A stretch of DNA of 52,808 bases from an uncultured Bacteroidota bacterium. Its GTDB lineage: Bacteria > Bacteroidota > Bacteroidia > Bacteroidales > VadinHA17. Under the pieces are notes generated by a model. It saw only the letters and a list, made by a program, of their open reading frames with translations, made no database searches and had not been told where the DNA came from. Both the position numbers and the translations under genes were made by a program. Below, piece by piece: positions 8,159-16,732 of the stretch (its first letter is position 1; every line of letters starts with the position of its first letter). The stretch covers positions 1 through 52,808 of the forward strand of contig CALMJY010000019.1 of NCBI GenBank assembly GCA_937864815.1. Reading direction: 5' to 3'.

Positions 8159-10078
8159 ATGGTAAATTTCGGTTATACAATCTGGATCCTTATTCTGCCT
8201 TTTCTTATGTTTCTTCTGCTCGGATTAGCAGGACATAAGTTAAAGCCGAAGCTATCAGGATTATTAGGGACAATAGGTCTGGGAATAATTACAGCACTGT
8301 CATATGTAACTGCATATAAATACTTTTTTACATCCGAAAAGGTTGATGAAGCGTTTCAGAAGCTTACTGCTTTCAACAGTGTATGGCTGCAATTAACAGA
8401 GAATCTTCATATTGACATTGGGATTCTGCTTGATCCCATCTCAGTAATGATGCTTATTGTTGTCACCACAGTATCATTTATGGTTCATATTTACAGTATC
8501 GGTTATATGCATGGAGAAAAGGGATTTGAGCGTTTCTTTGCTTTCCTGTCATTGTTTACTTTTTCCATGCTTGGACTGGTGGTAGCCACCAATATATTCC
8601 AGATGTATATTTTCTGGGAACTGGTAGGTGTCTCATCTTACCTTCTTATAGGTTTCTATTATACAAAACCATCCGCTGTAAGGGCATCCAAGAAAGCGTT
8701 TATCGTTACAAGATTTGCTGACATGGGATTCCTCATCGGGATACTCATTTTGTCATTTAATACAAAAACATTTGATTTTATAACACTTACAAGCCTTTCA
8801 GGACCTGCAATAACACAGACAGGCGGAGCAGCATTTATGGGTCTGTCTGTTCTGACATGGTCTATGATTTTTGTTTATATGGGTGGCGTTGGCAAATCTG
8901 CAATGTTCCCGTTTCATATATGGCTTCCTGATGCCATGGAAGGTCCGACCCCTGTTTCAGCACTCATACATGCAGCTACCATGGTTGTTGCAGGTGTATA
9001 CCTTGTAGCTCGTATGTTTCCAATTTACTCAATTGCAGCTCCTGATGCACTTGAAGTTGTTGCTTATGTGGGAGCTTTCTCTTCACTTCTGGCAGCTGTG
9101 ATAGCATGTACTCAAACAGATATTAAAAGGGTCCTGGCCTATTCCACTATGTCACAGATCGGATATATGATGCTTGCACTGGGAGTCTCAGGATATGGCG
9201 GACATGACGGATTGGGCTATATGGCCTCTATGTTCCACCTCTTCACACATGCAATGTTTAAGGCACTTCTATTCCTTGGAGCAGGAGCAATTATTCATGC
9301 TGTACACAGCAATTATATGACAGAGATGGGCGGATTAAGGAAGTATCTTCCAATAACACACGCCACCTTTCTGATTGCATGCCTTACGATTGCCGGTGTA
9401 CCTCCTCTTTCAGGATTTTTCAGTAAAGATGAAATACTTACAGCTGCATTGCACCACAATAAACTCCTGTTTGCAGTTGAATATGCAGTCGCAGGACTTA
9501 CTGCATTTTATATGTTCAGGCTATATTTCAGCATATTCTGGGGCAAGGAAAGACATTATCATCATACACCACATGAGGCTCCTCTGACTATGACAGTTCC
9601 CCTGATGATTCTTGCGGTTGGATCTGTATTTTCCGGGTTTATTCCGTTCAGCAAACTCGTTACCTCCGACAGCAGACCTTTTGAATCCCACATAGAAATG
9701 GCAGTAGCTATTCCTTCAGTGCTAATAGGTTTGGTCGGAATCTTCGTAGCTTATATAATGTACAGCAAGGAAACAGCAATCCCTGATAAACTTGCCACCA
9801 CATTTAAGTATAGTTACAAATGGGCGTATAATAAGTTCTATATTGATGAGGTTTACCTGTTTGTTACAAAAAATATTATTTTCAGGTATATATCAACCCC
9901 AATAGCCTGGTTTGACAGGCATATCGTAGATGGAACAATGAACCTGATTGCACTTGTCACTCAGCTGGTTTCTTTCAGGATACGTGGTTTTCAATCAGGT
10001 CAGTTACAGAAATATGGTTATGTTTTTGTAACCGGAGCCATCGCACTGGCTATAATTTTTGTTTATCTCTGGAAATAG
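8159..10078 (+). CDS. nuoL: NADH-quinone oxidoreductase subunit L (antiporter-like)
   Basis: A 639-residue antiporter-like proton channel at the far end of the membrane arm, with about 16 helices. Family marks include IFWELVGVSSYLLIGFYY with the key glutamate, GKSAMFPFHIWLPDAMEGP with channel lysine/histidine residues, and STMSQIGYMMLALG. The C-terminal part, after about residue 520, carries the lateral amphipathic helix and the final anchor helix. Full length and no internal damage. Confidence 0.96.
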   Translation: MVNFGYTIWILILPFLMFLLLGLAGHKLKPKLSGLLGTIGLGIITALSYVTAYKYFFTSEKVDEAFQKLTAFNSVWLQLTENLHIDIGILLDPISVMMLIVVTTVSFMVHIYSIGYMHGEKGFERFFAFLSLFTFSMLGLVVATNIFQMYIFWELVGVSSYLLIGFYYTKPSAVRASKKAFIVTRFADMGFLIGILILSFNTKTFDFITLTSLSGPAITQTGGAAFMGLSVLTWSMIFVYMGGVGKSAMFPFHIWLPDAMEGPTPVSALIHAATMVVAGVYLVARMFPIYSIAAPDALEVVAYVGAFSSLLAAVIACTQTDIKRVLAYSTMSQIGYMMLALGVSGYGGHDGLGYMASMFHLFTHAMFKALLFLGAGAIIHAVHSNYMTEMGGLRKYLPITHATFLIACLTIAGVPPLSGFFSKDEILTAALHHNKLLFAVEYAVAGLTAFYMFRLYFSIFWGKERHYHHTPHEAPLTMTVPLMILAVGSVFSGFIPFSKLVTSDSRPFESHIEMAVAIPSVLIGLVGIFVAYIMYSKETAIPDKLATTFKYSYKWAYNKFYIDEVYLFVTKNIIFRYISTPIAWFDRHIVDGTMNLIALVTQLVSFRIRGFQSGQLQKYGYVFVTGAIALAIIFVYLWK

Positions 10079-10101
10079 TACTCAGGAAAAGACTTTAAAC
10101 T

Positions 10102-11607
10102 ATGGATATTTTAACCCTATTTGTCGTAATACCGGTTCTGACAATAACTGCTATTCTTTTTATAAAGGACATAAAACATGTTCGCGTAGTTACTGCAATT
10201 GGAATGGGAATTCAGCTTATCATGGCTGCAGTTCTTGTATTCATGTATCTGGCAGCCAGGAAGGCTGGCGCATCTGAAGAAATGCTTTTTGTGAGAGATT
10301 ACCTCTGGTTCAAAAACCCTAATATACATTATGCAATTGGTGTGGACGGGATATCTGTGGCAATGATAGCCCTGACCTCATTAGTAGTATTTGCAGGTAT
10401 CTTTGCTTCCTGGGAGGTAGAATTCCTTACCAGGGAGTTTTTCGTATCGCTAATTCTGCTTGCCTCCGGAGTGTTCGGATTCTTTATCTCTATTGATTTG
10501 TTTACAATGTTCCTTTTCTATGAACTGGCTGTTATACCAATGTATCTTCTAATAGGAATATGGGGAAGTGGTCCGAAGGAATATTCAGCAATGAAGCTAA
10601 CCCTGATGCTTATGGGTGGATCGGCACTGATTCTTGCAGGTTTGCTTGGTATTTACTTCAACTCAGCGCCTGATGGTGGTCAGTTCACTTTTAATATTCT
10701 TGAAATTTCCAAGGTAACTATACCTATGTCAGCCCAAAGGCTGTTTTTCCCCCTGACATTTGTCGGATTTGGAGTTCTTGGAGCCCTTTTTCCATTCCAT
10801 ACCTGGTCACCTGACGGACATGCCTCCGCTCCCACTGCAGTATCAATGCTTCATGCGGGTGTATTAATGAAACTCGGAGGTTACGGTGCCTTCAGGGTGG
10901 CTATATTCCTTATGCCTGAAGCTGCAGTTGAGCTATCATGGATCTTTATAATACTTACATCAATAAGTGTTGTTTACGGAGCTTTCGGTGCTATAGTTCA
11001 GAAAGACCTTAAATATATTAATGCCTACTCTTCAGTAAGCCATTGCGGACTTGTGCTTTTTGCCATCCTTATGATGAACCAGACAGCACTTAATGGTGCG
11101 GTTATTCAGATGATCTCTCACGGGTTGATGACAGCGCTCTTTTTTGCACTCATTGGAATGCTCTATGGACGGACACATACAAGAATGATTAATGAGATGG
11201 GTGGACTTATGAAGGTTATTCCTTTTCTTTCAGTTTGCTATGTAATAGCTGGTCTAGCATCACTTGGCCTTCCGGGATTAAGCGGATTTGTTGCAGAGAT
11301 GACAATCTTTGTAGGTGCATTCCAGCACACAGATGTATTTCACAGGGTTGTGACCATTGTTGCAGTATCTTCAATTGTAATTACTGCAGTATACATTCTT
11401 CGTGTAGTTGCCATATTACTGCTTGGTCCAACCACAGATGAACATCATGAGCATCTTACAGACGCCAAATGGTTTGAAAAAGTATCAGTTGTTACACTTA
11501 TCGGATCTGTTGCAGGTATTGGCCTTGCTCCTTACTGGCTTTCTACAATGATCGGAGCAAGTCTTAGCCCGTTAGTCGAAAAGATAGTATCGGTAAATCC
11601 GTTTTAA
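10102..11607 (+). CDS. nuoM: NADH-quinone oxidoreductase subunit M (antiporter-like)
   Basis: A 501-residue antiporter-like proton channel with about 14 helices. Visible marks are FLFYELAVIPMYLLIGIWG with the conserved glutamate, LFPFHTWSPDGHASAPTAVS and the following MLHAGVLMKLGGYG, and YSSVSHCGLVLF. It sits in the usual L-M-N order and is 23 bases from nuoL. Confidence 0.96.
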   Translation: MDILTLFVVIPVLTITAILFIKDIKHVRVVTAIGMGIQLIMAAVLVFMYLAARKAGASEEMLFVRDYLWFKNPNIHYAIGVDGISVAMIALTSLVVFAGIFASWEVEFLTREFFVSLILLASGVFGFFISIDLFTMFLFYELAVIPMYLLIGIWGSGPKEYSAMKLTLMLMGGSALILAGLLGIYFNSAPDGGQFTFNILEISKVTIPMSAQRLFFPLTFVGFGVLGALFPFHTWSPDGHASAPTAVSMLHAGVLMKLGGYGAFRVAIFLMPEAAVELSWIFIILTSISVVYGAFGAIVQKDLKYINAYSSVSHCGLVLFAILMMNQTALNGAVIQMISHGLMTALFFALIGMLYGRTHTRMINEMGGLMKVIPFLSVCYVIAGLASLGLPGLSGFVAEMTIFVGAFQHTDVFHRVVTIVAVSSIVITAVYILRVVAILLLGPTTDEHHEHLTDAKWFEKVSVVTLIGSVAGIGLAPYWLSTMIGASLSPLVEKIVSVNPF

Positions 11608-11644
11608 TCAGATATAAATAAACTATCCAGGATAAAAATAAAAT

Positions 11645-13066
11645 ATGAGCCCAGAAAAATTTGTTATAATGCGCCATGAATTGCTGCTGACAGCTGCTGC
11701 ACTTATGGTTTTGATTGTTGAGGTATTCAGCCATCCTGATAAAAAGGGGAAAGTAATCACTCTTTCGGCAATCTGCTTTGGTTTAATTACTGTGCTTGGA
11801 TTACTTCCGTCACCAGAAGGTGAACTGTTTGGTGGAATGTATATCACAAATGCGGGCAGGCTCATGATGAAGAATATCCTGAATATTGGTGTATTGCTTG
11901 TCTTCCTTCAGTCAGCAGACTGGCTCAGAAGAGATGAAAACTCAGAAAAAATAAGTGAATACTTTGTCTTAATGATATCAACCCTGATCGGGATGAACTT
12001 TATGATTTCATCAGGTCACTTTCTGATGTTCTATATCGGTCTTGAACTGGCAACCATACCAATAGCTGCCCTGGCTGCATATGACAGGCACAGGAATATA
12101 TCTGCAGAAGCAGGGATAAAACTTATACTTATTTCAGCTCTTTCTTCCGGAATATTATTGTATGGGCTTTCATTGATATACGGAACAACAGGCTCGCTTT
12201 ATTTTGGTGAGATTGCAACTGTTTTCAGGGGCAGCAACCTTCAGTTACTTGGATTTATTTTCTTCTTTACAGGAATGGCATTTAAAATATCAATTGTACC
12301 CTTCCACTTATGGACTGCAGACGTCTATGAAGGTTCTCCCATAAATATCACTGCATACTTATCAGTTATTTCAAAGGGAGCTGCGGTATTTATTTTCATA
12401 ATTGTTCTTTTTACGGTATTTCCTGTAATTGTTGCTGCATGGCAGAAAGTAATCTATGTTACTTCTATTCTTACCATGACAATTGGTAACCTGTTTGCGA
12501 TAAGGCAGCAAAACCTTAAGAGATTCCTAGCATTTTCATCAATATCACAGGCAGGCTATATACTTCTCGGCTTCATAGGTGGAAACCAGCTGGGAATGGC
12601 ATCTGTTATATATTACATACTTGTTTATATATTCTCAAACCTGGGTGCTTTTGGTGTTGTTCTGGCTATCTCAAATGCATCAGGTAAAGAAAATGTTGAC
12701 GATTACAATGGTCTGTACCATACTAATCCCAAATTAAGCCTTATTATGATGCTGGCATTGTTTTCTCTGGCCGGTATTCCTCCTGTGGCAGGTTACTTTG
12801 GAAAATTTTTTCTCTTCACTGCCGCTGCTGAAAAAGGTTATTATACACTGGTGATAATAGCAGTACTGAATACAATTATCTCACTTTATTATTATCTCTT
12901 AATAGTAAAGGCAATGTTTCTTCTGAAAAGTGATAATCCGATTGAAAAGTTTAAAAGTACCTGGTATACAAGGTTTGCACTGGGATTATGTGTTGCCGGT
13001 ATTATTGTCACTGGTTTTGCCAGTGGTTTATTTGAACTGATAAGAAATTTAAGTTTTGGTATCTGA
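11645..13066 (+). CDS. nuoN: NADH-quinone oxidoreductase subunit N (antiporter-like)
   Basis: A 473-residue antiporter-like subunit next to NuoK in the membrane arm. It has the expected FYIGLELATIPIAALAAYDR glutamate segment, FKISIVPFHLWTADVYEGSP, and FSSISQAGYILLGF. It is the last complex I gene; 15 bases later comes the unknown 117-residue gene, which should be on the same transcript. Confidence 0.96.
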   Translation: MSPEKFVIMRHELLLTAAALMVLIVEVFSHPDKKGKVITLSAICFGLITVLGLLPSPEGELFGGMYITNAGRLMMKNILNIGVLLVFLQSADWLRRDENSEKISEYFVLMISTLIGMNFMISSGHFLMFYIGLELATIPIAALAAYDRHRNISAEAGIKLILISALSSGILLYGLSLIYGTTGSLYFGEIATVFRGSNLQLLGFIFFFTGMAFKISIVPFHLWTADVYEGSPINITAYLSVISKGAAVFIFIIVLFTVFPVIVAAWQKVIYVTSILTMTIGNLFAIRQQNLKRFLAFSSISQAGYILLGFIGGNQLGMASVIYYILVYIFSNLGAFGVVLAISNASGKENVDDYNGLYHTNPKLSLIMMLALFSLAGIPPVAGYFGKFFLFTAAAEKGYYTLVIIAVLNTIISLYYYLLIVKAMFLLKSDNPIEKFKSTWYTRFALGLCVAGIIVTGFASGLFELIRNLSFGI

Positions 13067-13081
13067 TCTAAAAATAGAAAT

Positions 13082-13435
13082 ATGGCTCTCAATAATGCAA
13101 AACATATTGTAAGCGAGATCAATGGTGTCCGTTGTACCATTGTTGAAACAGGAGCCTCGCTTGAACGGGCAGCCTTCCTTAAGGACCTCCTTACAACCAA
13201 TAACCTTGAGGTGATGGAAATAAGAGAACCTGCACAGGAAGGAGGAGGTGAAGACAAATACACCATAGGCGTTACAGATCTTTTATTCAATCCAGTTTTT
13301 GCTGTTTATGAGAAACAGCTTAAGACACCAGAAGGAGACCTGATAACATCAGGTTACTGGAACCAGGAGTGCATAAATTGTGATCCAAGGTACTGGATAA
13401 GAAGAAAAGGTGCCAGAAAAGGACTTGACGGATAG
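13082..13435 (+). CDS. Conserved-looking hypothetical protein at the end of the nuo operon
   Basis: A 117-residue soluble protein with no signal or membrane segment, which I cannot assign to a family. The first half (GVRCTIVETGASLERAAFLKDLLTTNN) looks like a small alpha/beta domain. The C-terminus has a C-x2-C pair and a basic end (CINCDPRYWIRRKGARKGL). It is 15 bases after nuoN, so co-transcribed. A role linked to complex I assembly or regulation is only a positional guess. Its TAG stop abuts the aroE stop on the other strand with no spacer. Confidence 0.75.
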   Translation: MALNNAKHIVSEINGVRCTIVETGASLERAAFLKDLLTTNNLEVMEIREPAQEGGGEDKYTIGVTDLLFNPVFAVYEKQLKTPEGDLITSGYWNQECINCDPRYWIRRKGARKGLDG

Positions 13436-14188
13436 TTAAATTCTGTCATCATTCCATATTTGCCAGGCTTTTTCTGCCTGAGAATGAAGCATTTTAAGAC
13501 CTGTTATCACAGTACATCCCTGCTTAAGTCCGGATTTAAGGAAAGCAGTTATTTCAGGATTGTAGACAAGGTCAAATAAAATATGTCCTTTACCCAGAAG
13601 GGAGTAATCAATATCTGGTTTAGTTTCAATCCCGGGAAACATTCCCAAAGGAGTTGTGTTTACAATCAACTGGATTTGAGCAATCAGACCAGGAGTAATA
13701 TCCTGATAGGTTATTGTATCTGTCTTTTTCTCCCGTGAAACAGAAATTATATTTGCTCCCATTTTTTTCAATACATAACAGACTGCCCGTGAGCTTCCTC
13801 CTGTACCAAGGACTAAAGCATGCCTAAGATTATTCCGGAAATATGGTTTTAGGGAGTCAGAAATGCCTGTAACATCACTGTTGAATCCGGAGAGAAATAA
13901 ACTACTCCCTCTCCTGCTTATTTTAATAACATTTACGGCTCCAATTTCTGATGCTTCGTTATCAATTGAATCAAGAAATCTCAGAATCTCAGATTTATAT
14001 GGAATCGTAACATTAAGGCCACAAAGATCAGGTTCAGCCTCTAACAAGTCTGTAATCTGAGTGATGTCAGTAATGGGATAATTTTCATATGATGAATCAC
14101 TTATCCGCTCGTTTTTAAACTTCTCTGTAAAATATTTCCGGGAAAATGAATGACCAAGCGGGTATCCTATAAGGCCAAACTTTCTCAT
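13436..14188 (-). CDS. aroE: Shikimate dehydrogenase
   Basis: A 250-residue NADPH-dependent enzyme reducing 3-dehydroshikimate to shikimate in aromatic amino acid synthesis. Substrate-site marks are GYPLGHSFSRKYF, K65 in NVTIPYKSE and D105 in GFNSDVTG. The cofactor fold has GTGGSSRAV (about 128-136) and NTTPLGMFP, and the C-terminal GLKMLHSQAEKAW closes the site. It is slightly shorter than E. coli AroE but complete. It is the last of three minus-strand genes, ten bases after the ComA-like gene. Confidence 0.95.
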   Translation of the reverse strand: MRKFGLIGYPLGHSFSRKYFTEKFKNERISDSSYENYPITDITQITDLLEAEPDLCGLNVTIPYKSEILRFLDSIDNEASEIGAVNVIKISRRGSSLFLSGFNSDVTGISDSLKPYFRNNLRHALVLGTGGSSRAVCYVLKKMGANIISVSREKKTDTITYQDITPGLIAQIQLIVNTTPLGMFPGIETKPDIDYSLLGKGHILFDLVYNPEITAFLKSGLKQGCTVITGLKMLHSQAEKAWQIWNDDRI

Positions 14189-14198
14189 ATGGACATGT

Positions 14199-14972
14199 TT
14201 ACTTAACCAGACCTTCAGGAAGAAACTGAAAGAATGTATCTCCCCTTAACCCCAATCTCAAAGTCTCAAGTGGAATGATTTCATTGGGTGCAATATTTCC
14301 AAGATTAACATTTGCACCAAAATGCTTTATGAACCATGCCTGCTGTGATTTAAGAGGTGCTTCCCAAAGAACATTCTCAAGTTTTACATGATCGGATATT
14401 GCAGTTATTATCTTGCTATTTATAGATCCATCTTCATTATATATGCCAGTTGTTCCAGATTCTCTTGCTTCAGCAATAACCTTAACAGAACCGGCATCGA
14501 GTTCAGATTTCATCATTGCCACCCATTCATCGGGCGTATAAACGACATCCTTTTTCTTTGAGCCGACCTCTGATATAACAGTCCTTTTACCGGCAAGTCG
14601 ACTTATGTATTTAAGCTTGACTTTATGATCAATGTCATATGATCCATCAGAAACCTCAACTAACGTAAGTTCGTATTTATCAAGAAGTTCAATATATTCA
14701 TCAAACATATTCCGCACTACATAGGCCTCGAAGAGCGTCCCTCCGAAATAAGGAACTGTACCTGCCTTTTTATAAATGGAAATCTTTTTTTCAAATCCGG
14801 GTGTTATCAGCGAGGTTCCAAAACCAAGCTTTACAAAATCAGTATATTCGGATCCGACAGACATAAAATCCTCAGCCTCTCTTATACTCAGACCTTTATC
14901 CATAACCATGGTAAGTCCTGAATTCCTTGGTTTTACAGGTCTTTCAGGCAAAAAAGGAAGTGCCACTTTCAT
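14199..14972 (-). CDS. Phosphosulfolactate synthase (ComA family)
   Basis: A 257-residue TIM-barrel protein matching the ComA/phosphosulfolactate synthase family, which adds sulfite to phosphoenolpyruvate to give (R)-phosphosulfolactate. Recognisable stretches are DFVKLGFGTSLI, PYFGGTLFEAYV, VEVSDGSYDI, VISEVGSKKK, VKVIAEARESGT and WEAPLKSQQAWFI. In methanogens this opens coenzyme M synthesis and in Bacillus sulfolactate synthesis. No ComB phosphatase or ComC dehydrogenase is nearby, so the end product here is unknown. It lies between a TPR protein (16 bases upstream) and aroE, and probably shares their transcript. Confidence 0.88.
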   Translation of the reverse strand: MKVALPFLPERPVKPRNSGLTMVMDKGLSIREAEDFMSVGSEYTDFVKLGFGTSLITPGFEKKISIYKKAGTVPYFGGTLFEAYVVRNMFDEYIELLDKYELTLVEVSDGSYDIDHKVKLKYISRLAGKRTVISEVGSKKKDVVYTPDEWVAMMKSELDAGSVKVIAEARESGTTGIYNEDGSINSKIITAISDHVKLENVLWEAPLKSQQAWFIKHFGANVNLGNIAPNEIIPLETLRLGLRGDTFFQFLPEGLVK

Positions 14973-14988
14973 AAAATTTGAAGTTTAT

Positions 14989-16407
14989 TTATTTATACAC
15001 CAGATCATTAGTGTCAAGCAGCTTTTTCATTTTCCTGTTCAACATTTCTTTAGGAAAAAATTCGCTGAAATCATTGAAGGTTTCTTTCTCAACACCTATT
15101 GCAGCAGAAAGATGTTTATAGGCTTTTTCATTATTCCCGGTATGAAGGAAAAATGCAGCAAGAAGATAATTTATGCCCGGTACATCACCTGTTACCTTAT
15201 AGGCAACTTCAAGGTATGGCAACGCTTTAGTGGCCAGCCCGTCTTTCAATATTATTTTGCCCAGATCAGACCAAATCTCACTGTAATATGCATCGAGCTT
15301 CAAAGCTTCACGAAAACAGCGCATAGCAGCTTTTTTTTCACCGTTTAGCGAGTGTGCCTTACCAAGAAGATACCAGAATTCCGGATTTTCATCATCAAGA
15401 CGAACAGCTTTTCTGAAGAACAGAAGACTATCCTCAACTATTCCGCTGTTCAATGCAATAACTCCAAGTCCGAACCAAGGATCGGCAAAATCAGGGGCAA
15501 GTTCAATAGCTTCCTGGTAGTATTTTTTTGCCATCCTTATTTCACCCGTCTTCTCGTAACACTCAGCAAGGTAAGTCATAGCCTCGAAGCTATCAGGCTC
15601 ATTTTCAATATACTCATGATAAACAGGAATTGCCTCTGCATACCTATCAGTGTTGCTAAGGATATTTCCCTTATTGAACAATGCAAATGTATTCTGCGAA
15701 TTAATGGCAAGGGCATAGTCATATGCTTCCATTGCCTTTTCATGCTGATCAAGCTTGTTATAAATGATGCCCAGATTATACCATGCACTGTCGGAATATG
15801 GTTCTTCTTCGAGATACCACAAATAATACTGAATACTGTTTTCAAAATCCTCAATTTTTTCGTAAGCATATGCTAGATCATAAAGATGAGCCTTGAAATC
15901 AGGTTCAAGTTCAACCAGACGAAGCATATAAGGAATCATATATTCATAGTAATTGAGATTCTGGAGTACTGAAGTTATTGTAAAAAGAATGTGTTCAACT
16001 TCTTCAGAATCAAGCATCAGTGCATAATCAAACATTTTCTTTGCACCCTGGATATCACCCAATATTCCAAATGCAGTACCTTTTGCAATAAAAATTTCAT
16101 GATTCCCGGGTTCAATGCTCTCAAGTTTCTTTAGGAGCCGCAGCGCCTCAACTGCACGTCCCTTATCAAGAAGGACTCTGGCTTTTCTTAATTGTATAGA
16201 AACAGAATTCGGATGCTGCTCTGTTGCCAGTGTAGCAGCTTCAAATGCTTTTGATGAATTATTGCTTTCGATGTAATAATCAATAATAGTTTCAAATTCG
16301 ATCACATCAAAAAAACAGCGCTCATTGTTTTTTCTCATGCTTTCAAACTTCTGAACCGCATGCTTTATCTCCTCCTCGAATGAATAACTTAACTTATCCT
16401 CTTCCAT
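14989..16407 (-). CDS. Tetratricopeptide repeat protein
   Basis: A 472-residue soluble protein built almost wholly of TPR units, about ten between residues 45 and 430. Typical helices include DSAWYNLGIIYNKLDQHEKA, PDFADPWFGLGVIALNSG and SEIWSDLGKIILKDGLATKA. No signal peptide or membrane helix, so cytosolic and presumably a protein-binding scaffold; partners unknown. The track start is GTG 16410. The ATG directly after it (16407) is preferred because it fits the promoter at 16428-16435. It leads the operon with the ComA-family gene and aroE. Confidence 0.88.
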   Translation of the reverse strand: MEEDKLSYSFEEEIKHAVQKFESMRKNNERCFFDVIEFETIIDYYIESNNSSKAFEAATLATEQHPNSVSIQLRKARVLLDKGRAVEALRLLKKLESIEPGNHEIFIAKGTAFGILGDIQGAKKMFDYALMLDSEEVEHILFTITSVLQNLNYYEYMIPYMLRLVELEPDFKAHLYDLAYAYEKIEDFENSIQYYLWYLEEEPYSDSAWYNLGIIYNKLDQHEKAMEAYDYALAINSQNTFALFNKGNILSNTDRYAEAIPVYHEYIENEPDSFEAMTYLAECYEKTGEIRMAKKYYQEAIELAPDFADPWFGLGVIALNSGIVEDSLLFFRKAVRLDDENPEFWYLLGKAHSLNGEKKAAMRCFREALKLDAYYSEIWSDLGKIILKDGLATKALPYLEVAYKVTGDVPGINYLLAAFFLHTGNNEKAYKHLSAAIGVEKETFNDFSEFFPKEMLNRKMKKLLDTNDLVYK

Positions 16408-16427
16408 CACACTGTTAAATATCGTTA

Positions 16428-16435
16428 CAAAATTA
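16428..16435 (-). promoter_or_regulatory. Promoter -7 element of the TPR-comA-aroE operon
   Basis: On the minus strand this reads TAATTTTG, a match to TAnnTTTG, 20 bases before the TPR ATG at 16407. The implied leader is about 16 bases. Confidence 0.5.
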
Positions 16436-16562
16436 ATACTATTTTAATTAAGCCTTATATACTGGTTTTTCAGTTATCAACAATTAAAAATTTTTATAAA
16501 CTACTAGTAATCAATAACATAATTAAATAATGCTAATATTTTCATTTTTTTTACATGCGAAA

Positions 16563-16592
16563 CGCAACCTCCGGAGTCAAATATTCATCTTA
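16563..16592 (+). promoter_or_regulatory. ECF-sigma-type promoter (CGCAACC-N16-CATCTTA)
   Basis: CGCAACC at 16563-16569 and CATCTTA at 16586-16592 are separated by 16 bases. ECF (group 4) sigma factors typically use an AAC-containing -35 and a cGTC/CATC-type -10 at this spacing. The box drives rightward and predicts a start near 16599. No ECF sigma gene is in the window. Confidence 0.45.
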
Positions 16593-16598
16593 TCATTG

Positions 16599-16690
16599 TT
16601 AATGAACAGATTCAGACCTTAAATACCATAATTACCCTAGAATTAACCTAAATTCTACCTCTGAAGAACCGGGACCCTACCCGGTTTTTC
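16599..16690 (+). ncRNA. Candidate structured small RNA or leader ending in an intrinsic terminator
   Basis: About 90 bases between the ECF-type promoter and a terminator contain no gene beyond a six-codon ATG frame (16602-16622). Three pairings can be drawn by eye. TTCAGA (16611-16616) pairs with TCTGAA (16660-16665). TAGAATT and AATTCTA (16638-16644/16651-16657) close the loop AACCTA. The terminator hairpin closes the loop ACCCTA. The two loops are nearly identical and C-rich. The downstream lipoprotein gene has its own promoter, so this unit seems to be separate. The alternative is an attenuated leader, or the remnant of a lost ECF-controlled gene. Confidence 0.4.
16667..16690 (+). terminator. 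Intrinsic terminator before the lipoprotein gene
   Basis: AACCGGG, loop ACCCTA, CCCGGTT (7-bp GC-rich stem), then T residues. The stem spans 16667-16686. It faces right although no plus-strand gene lies to its left, which is why a small transcript ending here is proposed. Confidence 0.7.
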
Positions 16691-16694
16691 ATTT

Positions 16695-16711
16695 TATATT
16701 TGGTATATTTG
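16695..16711 (+). promoter_or_regulatory. Two tandem -7 elements for the lipoprotein gene
   Basis: TATATTTG occurs at 16695-16702 and again at 16704-16711, the second followed by C. The predicted start is near 16715, so the TTG start in the ORF track (16700) would lie upstream of the mRNA and is rejected. Confidence 0.55.
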
Positions 16712-16732
16712 CAGATATGGTTCCATACAGTA

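Noticed and set aside
16470-16485. TTATCAACA resembling a DnaA box
   Set aside because: A single one-mismatch site in AT-rich DNA far from dnaA; expected by chance.
16599-16690. 6S RNA or SRP RNA identity for the candidate small RNA
   Set aside because: It lacks the long open-bubble hairpin of 6S and the conserved SRP tetraloop region, and is too short for 6S.
16700-16732. TTG start and 11 extra residues for the lipoprotein
   Set aside because: The codon lies inside the promoter boxes, and the signal peptide is proper only from MKMKD.
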